From: Segatella oulorum JCM 14966
Lineage (GTDB): Bacteria > Bacteroidota > Bacteroidia > Bacteroidales > Bacteroidaceae
Assembly (NCBI RefSeq): GCF_000613785.1
Contig: NZ_BAJQ01000013.1
Span: 1-54,790 of the forward strand
Length of the DNA stretch: 54,790 nt
Reading direction: 5' to 3'
The position numbers and the translations under genes are program-made. This document shows positions 8,347 to 14,851 of this stretch, piece after piece. The first letter of the stretch is position 1; each line of letters opens with the position of its first letter. The notes beneath the pieces are model-generated. The model saw only the letters and a program-made list of their open reading frames with translations. It did not search any database and had not been told where the DNA came from.

Positions 8347-10002
8347 ATGGCAAAGAAAGTTGATTTCAAGTATGCTCCCATGTTTCAACTGGGTGAAGAC
8401 CATACTGAATATCGTCTGCTCACAAAAGAGGGCGTATCGACCAGCGAATTTGAGGGAAAAACCATCGTGAAAGTTTCAAAAGAGGCGTTGACGTTGCTCG
8501 CACAACAGGCGTTTCACGACGTGGAATTTGCGTTGCGGCGCGCACACAACGAGCAAGTGGCAAGCATTCTGCGCGATCCTGAAGCATCAGAGAACGACAA
8601 GTATGTGGCATTACAGTTCTTGCGCAATGCTGAGACAGCAGTGAAAGGTGTGCTACCTTTCTGCCAAGATACCGGTACGGCCATCATCCACGGCGAGAAG
8701 GGACAGCAGGTGTGGACGGGTTTTGAAGACGAAGAAGCACTCTCGCGAGGCGTTTACAACACGTTTACAGAGGACAATCTGCGCTATTCGCAAAACGCTC
8801 CGCTCAATATGTATGACGAAGTGAACACGAAATGCAATCTCCCCGCGCAGATTGACATCGAAGCTACCGAAGGAGCTGAATACCGATTTGTGATGGTTGC
8901 AAAAGGCGGTGGCTCGGCCAATAAGACCTATTTTTATCCTATGACCAAGGCAACCATACAGAATGAGGGCACATTGCTGCCCTTCTTGGTGGAGAAAATG
9001 AAGAGTCTCGGCACGGCTGCCTGCCCGCCCTATCATATTTGCTTCGTTATTGGTGGTACTTCGGCAGAAAAGAACCTGCTCACTGTCAAGCTGGGTTCAA
9101 TCAAGTACTACGACGAATTGCCCACGACCGGTGACGAGACGGGACGTGCTTTCCGCGACATTGATTTGGAAAACAAGCTGCTTGACGAGGCTCATAAGAT
9201 TGGACTTGGTGCGCAATTCGGTGGTAAAGCATTCGCTCACGACGTGCGTGTCATTCGCCTGCCGCGTCACGGTGCAAGCTGTCCCATCGGGATGGGCGTA
9301 AGCTGTTCGGCCGATAGAAACATCAAAGCCAAGATCAATGCCGATGGAATATGGATTGAAAAAATGGATATGAACCCCTCTGAACTCATTCCTGAGGAGT
9401 ACCGGAAGCCGGGTGAGGGCGCTAAAGGAGTGGAGATTGACTTAGACAAAGGCATGGATGCTGTGCGCGCCGAGCTTACAAAGTATCCTGTGAGCACGCG
9501 CGTCAGTCTCAAAGGCACCATCATTGTGGCACGCGACATTGCGCACGCAAAACTCAAAGCACGTTTGGATGCCGGCGAGGATTTGCCGCAGTACATCAAG
9601 GATTATCCGGTGCTTTACGCCGGTCCTGCCAAAACCCCCGAAGGATATGCGTGTGGTTCGATGGGTCCAACCACTGCCAACCGCATGGATCCGTATGTTG
9701 ACGAGTTCCAGGAGCATGGCGGTTCGTTGGTGATGATTGCGAAAGGCAATCGAACCCAAGTAGTGACGGATGCTTGTCAGAAACACGGTGGTTTCTATTT
9801 GGGCACCATCGGTGGTGTGGCTGCCGTGCTTTCGCAGAGCAGTATCAAGAGCATTGAATGCGTGGAATACCCGGAATTGGGTATGGAAGCCGTGTGGAAA
9901 ATACGCGTTGAGGACTTCCCCGCGTTTATTTTGGTCGATGATAAAGGCCACGACTTCTTCAAGGAGTTAAAACCTTGGACGGCTTGTGCCTGCACGAAAT
10001 AA
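8347..10002 (+). CDS. fum: Class I (Fe-S) fumarate hydratase
   Basis: A 551-residue oxygen-sensitive fumarase that interconverts fumarate and malate in the reductive branch of the TCA cycle, as used for succinate production by anaerobes. Cys106 (PFCQDTGTA), Cys226 (GTAACPPYH) and Cys320 (GMGVSCSAD) align with the three 4Fe-4S ligands of E. coli FumA (105, 224, 318). Both alpha and beta domains are on one chain, as in FumA. The length is standard. The start at 8347 ([13 protein letters not shown]) is preferred over an upstream in-frame ATG that falls in the promoter region. It is a single-gene unit ending in a hairpin at 10013. Confidence 0.96.
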   Translation: MAKKVDFKYAPMFQLGEDHTEYRLLTKEGVSTSEFEGKTIVKVSKEALTLLAQQAFHDVEFALRRAHNEQVASILRDPEASENDKYVALQFLRNAETAVKGVLPFCQDTGTAIIHGEKGQQVWTGFEDEEALSRGVYNTFTEDNLRYSQNAPLNMYDEVNTKCNLPAQIDIEATEGAEYRFVMVAKGGGSANKTYFYPMTKATIQNEGTLLPFLVEKMKSLGTAACPPYHICFVIGGTSAEKNLLTVKLGSIKYYDELPTTGDETGRAFRDIDLENKLLDEAHKIGLGAQFGGKAFAHDVRVIRLPRHGASCPIGMGVSCSADRNIKAKINADGIWIEKMDMNPSELIPEEYRKPGEGAKGVEIDLDKGMDAVRAELTKYPVSTRVSLKGTIIVARDIAHAKLKARLDAGEDLPQYIKDYPVLYAGPAKTPEGYACGSMGPTTANRMDPYVDEFQEHGGSLVMIAKGNRTQVVTDACQKHGGFYLGTIGGVAAVLSQSSIKSIECVEYPELGMEAVWKIRVEDFPAFILVDDKGHDFFKELKPWTACACTK

Positions 10003-10260
10003 AGCAGACAAGAAGGAGCTGTGGGCGCAACTAAACCCACGCTCCTTGCGCTTATAACGCAACAACAAACGGCTCGCAGAGCCACGCGCAACACCATGCG
10101 CAACATTTCATCTCAATAGGTAGACTTTTTTAAGAAAAATCGGGGTGCAGACAACACCTTCACTATACTCGAAAAGAAATAACTTGTAGAGAACAAACCA
10201 CTTGAATGCAAAATATAAGTTGTCGCAACCCCATCATTGTAACGCAAAAGAACAGATTGC
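10003..10260. terminator. Intergenic region with a fumarase terminator-like hairpin
   Basis: AAGGAGC-GTGGG (10013-10025, one bulged T) pairs with CCCAC-GCTCCTT (10036-10047). The following sequence is only weakly T-rich, so termination may be inefficient. No gene or clear promoter was found in the remaining 200 bases before the AraC regulator. Confidence 0.55.
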
Positions 10261-11175
10261 ATGACAAAGAAAAGAAAAGCGCATACGTCTTACGCCTCGT
10301 TCAAGGAGGTGGCTGACATGCTACTCGAGCTGCAAGAAACAGCTCCTAACGACTATTCAGTAACGCAGAACTACAGTGTTTTTACCCATAGTCCGGCCTT
10401 CTTTAAGCATTTTCTCGGTAACAGAATGCCGGTAAGAGCCGATTGTGCACGTGTTGCGGTCGTGCGAGAGGGATGGTTTTCGCCTACCATCAACGGTCAC
10501 ACTTATCACTGCAAGGCCGGCGAATTATTGTTCGTAAACTGGGGGGCCGTGATCGAAGACGACCAGTTTAGCGACGACCTCGCCATGGATGGATATATGC
10601 TCACCGAAGAATATGTCAACTTGATGTTCGGCGGCAATTTACCATCCATATTCAAAAGCACCACGCTCTGTTTTAAAGCAACCCTCACTGCGGAAGAGAA
10701 CAATACGTTTTGCAAGATCTTGCAAACGCTGCTCACGGTGAAATTGCTCGGTCCGCACACCGAATCCACCACGACAAACGCTTTGTTTGTGGCGATTAAT
10801 CTCTTTACACAAAAACTGTATGAAAGCGACATTCTGTTGCCCAGTGTACAATGGTCGCGCAACAAAAAACTCACCGAGGCCTTCACACAACTCGTGAATG
10901 TGCATGCCAAAACGCAACATTCCATCGGTTTCTATGCCAAACAACTCTGTGTTTCGGCGCACCATCTCAGTATGGTGGTGAGAAAAGAAACAGGCAGCAC
11001 GGCCAAAGAGTGGATTGATCGTGCCACGGTAACCGCCATTCAAGTGGAATTAAAATACAGCGAGAAAACGTTGGAGCAAATCTCTCATGACTTTTCCTTC
11101 CCCTCACTCAGCACTTTCTGCAAATTCTTTAAGCGCAACACGGGGACTACGGCTTTCACTTATCGTGCTGAATGA
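10261..11175 (+). CDS. AraC-family transcriptional regulator
   Basis: A 304-residue regulator. The N-terminal ~190 residues look like a cupin-type sensing domain (GHTYHCKAGELLFVNWG is a typical beta-hairpin run). The C-terminal ~100 residues hold the two helix-turn-helix motifs: FYAKQLCVSAHHLSMVVRKE, then LEQISHDFSFPSLSTFCKFF ahead of the family's GTTAFTYR-like ending (usually G-x-SPxxYR). It stands alone upstream of the lipoprotein locus at 11239, which could be a target; that is inference from position. The ligand is unknown. Confidence 0.9.
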   Translation: MTKKRKAHTSYASFKEVADMLLELQETAPNDYSVTQNYSVFTHSPAFFKHFLGNRMPVRADCARVAVVREGWFSPTINGHTYHCKAGELLFVNWGAVIEDDQFSDDLAMDGYMLTEEYVNLMFGGNLPSIFKSTTLCFKATLTAEENNTFCKILQTLLTVKLLGPHTESTTTNALFVAINLFTQKLYESDILLPSVQWSRNKKLTEAFTQLVNVHAKTQHSIGFYAKQLCVSAHHLSMVVRKETGSTAKEWIDRATVTAIQVELKYSEKTLEQISHDFSFPSLSTFCKFFKRNTGTTAFTYRAE

Positions 11176-11238
11176 AACACGCGTTGGGGCAAGTTTTGTT
11201 TCGGGCGAGCGATGAAATGAACATTTTCTTTCCAATTA

Positions 11239-11270
11239 TTTGTCAGTTTCAAAACTTTGTTATAACTTTG
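11239..11270 (+). promoter_or_regulatory. Strong Bacteroidetes promoter of the surface-lipoprotein locus
   Basis: TTTG at 11239-11242, exactly 20 bases, then TAACTTTG at 11263-11270: the full consensus of the Bacteroidetes primary sigma factor. Transcription should begin near 11276 and read through a hairpin, a microsatellite and a palindrome before the first gene at 11626. Confidence 0.8.
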
Positions 11271-11314
11271 CCGCCGTGAATAAGTTAGCAACGACATATC
11301 AGCAGCATCATAAC

Positions 11315-11349
11315 ATGCAAAGAATTTTGCGATTCTTTGCATCTTTTTG
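11315..11349 (+). terminator. Leader hairpin with T-tract (attenuator or small-RNA end)
   Basis: An 11-bp perfect stem (ATGCAAAGAAT at 11315-11325 with 11332-11342), a 6-base loop, then CTTTTT. It lies only ~40 bases after the predicted transcription start and ~280 before the first gene. Confidence 0.65.
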
Positions 11350-11383
11350 CGTCGATTATTTGGTCAATCCAAATAATTTGCTA

Positions 11384-11409
11384 ACACACACACACACACA
11401 CACACACAC
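11384..11409. repeat. (AC)13 dinucleotide microsatellite
   Basis: Twenty-six bases of uninterrupted AC repeat, in the 5' leader of the lipoprotein locus. An alternating CG-rich tract (GCGTACGCGCGCGCG, about 11435-11450) follows 25 bases later. Both favour left-handed DNA, and the AC repeat can slip during replication. Confidence 0.9.
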
Positions 11410-11554
11410 TTAACGCACCTGACGTCTAAACGTCTTCGCGTACGCGCGCGCGAGGAGCGCGTAATCCCTATAAACAAAGGGCTCACAGGAGTTCCCTTTG
11501 TTCGCTTTTTCATGTCCCTTTATGAGCAAAAAATGAACGAAATAACGCTGCAAA

Positions 11555-11587
11555 ATGTAGGGACGCACGGCTCGTGCGTCCCTACAT
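11555..11587. repeat. Perfect 15-bp-arm palindrome with GCT centre
   Basis: ATGTAGGGACGCACG, then GCT, then its exact complement. The GTAGGGACGCACG arms have the look of a dispersed palindromic (REP-like) element. Only one copy is in this window. It is 39 bases upstream of the small acidic peptide gene. Confidence 0.8.
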
Positions 11588-11625
11588 GCAAACAACAAAT
11601 ATATTCACTATATAAATTAGAGATT

Positions 11626-11862
11626 ATGAAAAGAAAACAATCCAGAAAGCACCCCTATGTATGCCCACGCATAGAGGTGATAAAAATGGAGATGGGCTGT
11701 ATGTTGGGAAATACCTCGACCGCGAATGGTGGACACAATCAAGGCCATGTGGGCGGAGGCAGAGGAGATGCCAAACGTGCATGGTTCGATGAGGACGAAT
11801 TCGAAGAAGAAGAAACAGAAAACAACGAAGTTCCAACGGCTAATAATTCATGGAATGAATAA
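11626..11862 (+). CDS. Small acidic Gly-rich peptide, Bacteroidetes short-ORF type
   Basis: A 78-residue protein I do not recognise by name. The N-terminus is basic (MKRKQSRKHPYVCPRIEVIK), followed by MEMGCMLGNTSTA, a Gly/His stretch (GGHNQGHVGGGRGD), then a very acidic tail (DEDEFEEEE). Short proteins with a 'P-x-IEVI-x-ME' segment, a Gly-rich middle and an acidic end are frequent in Prevotella and Bacteroides beside surface-lipoprotein genes. Their function is unknown; a leader-plus-core peptide reading is possible but unproven. Frames opening at 11512 run back through the palindrome, so ATG 11626 behind an AT-rich leader is chosen. The next gene starts 19 bases after its stop. Confidence 0.65.
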   Translation: MKRKQSRKHPYVCPRIEVIKMEMGCMLGNTSTANGGHNQGHVGGGRGDAKRAWFDEDEFEEEETENNEVPTANNSWNE

Positions 11863-11881
11863 ACAAAAAAAGAAAAGAACA

Positions 11882-13465
11882 ATGAAGACAACAAAGATAT
11901 TCTTGATGCTTGCAACGGCGTCTCTGCTGTCAGCAGGCTGTAGTGACAATGAGACAACAGACGGAAACATACAAGGACAGCAGGAACCCCTGCAGGGAAC
12001 AACTTTCGTGGGAGGCATTGCGCCCAAAACCGGTGCCAAACCAACTACCCGCACTTCGCTCAACGTCGTCCTGCCGGGTGGCACAACCGTGGACTATTTC
12101 TGGGAGAAAGGCGACAAGATTTGGACTGCTGACAACACGAATGGTGAGGCACAGATTACGACAACATCGCCAACGGCCAAGTTTCAAATGGGCAAGGATT
12201 ACGTCACCCCAACCGTAGCGCTTTATTATCCGGGTAAGAGCGCCACTGCCTACAATGCTGTGACCATTTCCACCCATCAAACGCAAACAGCCCCAAACAA
12301 CACCCAGCATCTTGGCGAGGCGGGAGATTGCGGAACGGCCACAGCTCATCAGCAGCCTGATGGCACCTACCATTTCAACCTCGACCACCAAGCGGCTTAT
12401 CTCTGCCTGCTACCCCACACACCGAACCATCTCGCATCGACTTACATTCAACAGGTCAAGATAACCGCAAACAACAACATCGCCGGTTCTTATACACTCA
12501 CCAACATCGGTTTGACTGGCGTCGGTTCGTCCAACACCATAACCATAACCACCAAAGGTAGTGCCCACCCCGATGGCTTCCTTTTGAACAACACCGCTGT
12601 CAGTCAAAGCACCAATGCTATCTATGCTGTCATCTCGCCGGGCACCCATGCCCTCACCGTAGAATATACGCTCTATGACAATGTAACGGGGCAAAAAGGG
12701 ACATTCACCAAGACCGTCGCTTCGGCCGCTTACGATGCCAACACCGTCTATCCCATCACGGCCAACATCAATCCGAAAGATTACAGCGCAATGGAATACT
12801 ATATGTTTGATGCCGCCGTGGGGCAGCATTATTGGAAAGGCTATGAGAGCGTGCAGCCCCAACTCAATGGTGAAAGCAATGACAACTATCCGAAAAGTGG
12901 GGACCCGCGCTTTTTCCAATTAGTAAGTGGATGGGGGTACTACGCAAGGCATTCATGTAAGGACTGCTTTCCAGCGAACCGATTGGCGTGGTATATGCAG
13001 AAAGGAGAACCGCATTGGGAAGACAGATGTTGGACAGCCGCCGGGCATCTCTACACCGGTGGTCTGTGGCTTAAGAAAATCAACATCATTGCGACAAAAA
13101 ACAGCAAAACACTTGCTGAAATAGATGTAATAGGACCTTATGGAGATTCTTATGGAGGTATTGAAAACCCATCAGCCCTTACTATTTCGATTTCTGCCAC
13201 AGGAGAGCCTGCCAATTCGGGTGATTACTTCTTCCTGCCGACTATGGGGCAATATACCAAGGGTAAACTGGCAGACAGAGGGATAGAAGGCTATTATTGG
13301 TCAAGTACTCCATGGAACGCAACGCATTTCGGTGGTGATACAGATGCTTATCTGTTTAGGTTTAATAAGACAACTATGACGCTTGATGGTCGTGGTGGCT
13401 GGGGAACGGTAGTTCCTGACGTAGGAAATATTTGGATGGGGTGTCCGTTAGGAGTAGAGCAATAA
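11882..13465 (+). CDS. Fimbrillin-like surface lipoprotein with a C-terminal FISUMP-type domain
   Basis: A 527-residue lipoprotein. The signal peptide ends in SLLSAGCSD, with Cys20 as the likely lipidated residue. The N-terminal half (to ~300) is Thr/Ser/Asn-rich, with 'KTGAKPTTRTSL', 'DYFWEKGDKIW' and 'VALYYPG', patterns seen in Bacteroidetes fimbrillin (Mfa-like) proteins. The C-terminal part contains GDYFFLPTMGQY, GIEGYYWSSTPW and AYLFRF, typical of the FISUMP/DUF1566 fold of secreted adhesin-like proteins. It is probably exposed on the cell surface and may serve adhesion; no partner pilin or assembly gene is present. The upstream extension to 11726 overlaps the small peptide in another frame and is rejected. 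Confidence 0.78.
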   Translation: MKTTKIFLMLATASLLSAGCSDNETTDGNIQGQQEPLQGTTFVGGIAPKTGAKPTTRTSLNVVLPGGTTVDYFWEKGDKIWTADNTNGEAQITTTSPTAKFQMGKDYVTPTVALYYPGKSATAYNAVTISTHQTQTAPNNTQHLGEAGDCGTATAHQQPDGTYHFNLDHQAAYLCLLPHTPNHLASTYIQQVKITANNNIAGSYTLTNIGLTGVGSSNTITITTKGSAHPDGFLLNNTAVSQSTNAIYAVISPGTHALTVEYTLYDNVTGQKGTFTKTVASAAYDANTVYPITANINPKDYSAMEYYMFDAAVGQHYWKGYESVQPQLNGESNDNYPKSGDPRFFQLVSGWGYYARHSCKDCFPANRLAWYMQKGEPHWEDRCWTAAGHLYTGGLWLKKINIIATKNSKTLAEIDVIGPYGDSYGGIENPSALTISISATGEPANSGDYFFLPTMGQYTKGKLADRGIEGYYWSSTPWNATHFGGDTDAYLFRFNKTTMTLDGRGGWGTVVPDVGNIWMGCPLGVEQ

Positions 13466-13856
13466 TTGGTTTATCTGCTAAAAGTCAATCTGCTTTGCGA
13501 GTATTAGCAGAAGAACATAAAAAATGATAATTTAGTTAACATATTTATTCACCTGCTTATGAACGAAAAAGAGGTAAAGACGGAGGGTGTAGAGAGAAAG
13601 ATGGACAGGCGGTTGTAAGGCTGGCGATGCCAACTCTGAGGATAGGTTTTGCCTACTCCTACTTTAGACGAGATGTAGTCCTACTTTAGATGATGTGTAG
13701 TCTTACTTTAGATGGTATGTAGTCCTACTTTAGACAACGCCTCGTCGCAGAAGCCTCGCACAACCCCTCCCAAGCGAGGGAGTTCGCCACTCGGCTGACG
13801 CTATATCCCTCCGTCGGCGCCTCGATTTCAGACGTAAGCACAAAACAATTCTAATT
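13466..13856. other. Intergenic region before the HU-like gene
   Basis: It holds the 22-bp tandem array (listed separately). No gene was found. A GC-rich stretch at 13740-13830 has no open frame of note, and no exact promoter consensus was seen. Confidence 0.5.
13655..13742. repeat. Four-copy 22-bp tandem repeat
   Basis: The unit is TCCTACTTTAGAYGAKRTGTAG (Y = C/T, K = G/T, R = A/G). The TCCTA or TCTTA start recurs at 13657, 13679, 13701 and 13723, a period of exactly 22 bp, near two helical turns. It lies 115 bases upstream of the HU-like gene. Confidence 0.85.
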
Positions 13857-14324
13857 ATGGCTTTTTGGAAGAGAATTCAGATGAAGATTAACAAGAAGTG
13901 GTATCCCAAATCTGTGTTGGTGGGAAGCCCCGTGAGTACCGAACAACTGTGTAAGCGCATCGGCGCCGAGTCGACCGTCAGTCCGGCCGATGTGCGTGCC
14001 GTGCTTACCTCGTTGGCTCCGATTATGGCCGACTACATGTCGCAGGGTCGCTCGGTGAAGCTCGACGGCATCGGCTCGTTTTATTTCACAGCCGTGGCAG
14101 TGAAAGGCGGCTCAGAGAGGAAAGAGGACGTAACGGCCAATCAAATCGCGGGTGTGCGCGTGCGCTTCAATCCCGAGACGCGTTTCACCAAGAACGGATC
14201 GGGCACCGGCAAGCACGCCACCCGTGGCCTCTCTGACACACTGATTGAGTGGGAAGAATGGAAAGTCGAGGAGAAAAAGACGAAGAAGAAAGGCGTTGGA
14301 GAAGTAGAGATTCACGGAAGTTAA
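13857..14324 (+). CDS. HU-family DNA-binding protein (HU-HIG type)
   Basis: A 155-residue nucleoid-associated protein of the Bacteroidetes HU-related family. MAFWKRIQMKINKKWYPKSV and the core 'DVRAVLTSLAPIMADYMSQG' followed by RSVKLDGIGSFYF match the helical and beta-arm regions of HU. GVRVRFNPETRFTK is the conserved strand just after. The tail is Lys/Glu-rich (KVEEKKTKKKG). It is longer than classical HU (~90 residues) but normal for this subfamily, which usually sits as a single gene. An internal Met at residue 9 is a less likely start. It ends in a strong terminator. Confidence 0.9.
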   Translation: MAFWKRIQMKINKKWYPKSVLVGSPVSTEQLCKRIGAESTVSPADVRAVLTSLAPIMADYMSQGRSVKLDGIGSFYFTAVAVKGGSERKEDVTANQIAGVRVRFNPETRFTKNGSGTGKHATRGLSDTLIEWEEWKVEEKKTKKKGVGEVEIHGS

Positions 14325-14415
14325 AGTCGGCCGTTCACTCCTGCCCCAAAAAAGAGAAAGGATTTGAACCGTTTTATTCGGGTATGGCTAATTTATTCAA
14401 GTATGGCTGATTGTG

Positions 14416-14453
14416 AAAGGGAGGAAAGACGTGGAGTGTCTTTCCTCCCTTTT
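14416..14453 (+). terminator. Terminator of the HU-like gene
   Basis: A 15-bp perfect stem: AAAGGGAGGAAAGAC at 14416-14430 with 14438-14452, and a 7-base loop. The T run is the end of the stem. Confidence 0.75.
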
Positions 14454-14482
14454 CGCATTGTGGCTCTCTAAAACGATGATAG

Positions 14483-14614
14483 GAATATAAGTACACGGGA
14501 CTGCACTCCATCGGCATCTACAAGGACGAGCTGACCGTCTACCGCATCGTTGCTGCGTGTTTCAAGCCATTTCGAGGAAAAACCTTATTAAAAATTTGCA
14601 GCATTGGCACGAAG
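14483..14614 (+). pseudogene. Short coding-like remnant
   Basis: An open stretch without a start codon reads EYKYTGLHSIGIYKDE then LTVYRIV, with protein-like composition and codon choice, and ends at TAG 14612-14614. It overlaps the thiamine operon promoter. I cannot name a family; it may be the tail of a lost gene or chance. Confidence 0.25.
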
Positions 14615-14626
14615 TAGCTACCTTTG
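14595..14626 (+). promoter_or_regulatory. Promoter of the thiamine uptake operon
   Basis: TTTG at 14595-14598, a 20-base spacer, and TACCTTTG at 14619-14626. The predicted start is near 14632, just upstream of the TPP riboswitch. Confidence 0.85.
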
Positions 14627-14649
14627 CGACGAAATTCATTCCACAGATG

Positions 14650-14732
14650 AACTTCTTCGGGGTGCTACCGCCGTTGCGGATGCTGAGATTAGACCCATGG
14701 AACCTGAAACAGGTAATGCTGGCGAAGGGATA
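14650..14732 (+). promoter_or_regulatory. TPP riboswitch (thi box)
   Basis: It shows the ordered conserved pieces of the thiamine pyrophosphate aptamer: CTTCGGGGTGCT (14653-14664), CTGAGA (14683-14688), AGACCC, then ACCTGAAACAGGTAATGCTG and GCGAAGGGA. The CTTC at the 5' side pairs with GAAG at the 3' side to form P1. It sits upstream of a receptor, PnuT and thiamine pyrophosphokinase, exactly the genes expected. Binding of TPP should switch the operon off. Confidence 0.96.
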
Positions 14733-14773
14733 AATTAAAATTTCCACGTGTTTTCTTCATCAACACTGCATTG

Positions 14774-14843
14774 CGTTGTTAAAAGCAAGGTACTCCAATG
14801 AAATCCATCGTTGGATGAACAGAATGTATCACTTTTAACAACG
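14774..14843 (+). promoter_or_regulatory. Hairpin covering the receptor gene's ribosome-binding region
   Basis: CGTTGTTAAAAG (14774-14785) is perfectly complementary to CTTTTAACAACG (14832-14843). Inside, TCCAATG and CGTTGGA form a second stem. The 3' arm ends 8 bases before the ATG at 14852, so the hairpin would hide the ribosome-binding site. It is the likely expression platform of the riboswitch, giving translational control; there is no T-tract, so it is not a terminator. Confidence 0.6.
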
Positions 14844-14851
14844 ATTATCGT

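Noticed and set aside
11726..11881. Longer lipoprotein N-terminus (start at 11726)
   Set aside because: It overlaps the small peptide gene and would bury the signal peptide and lipobox.
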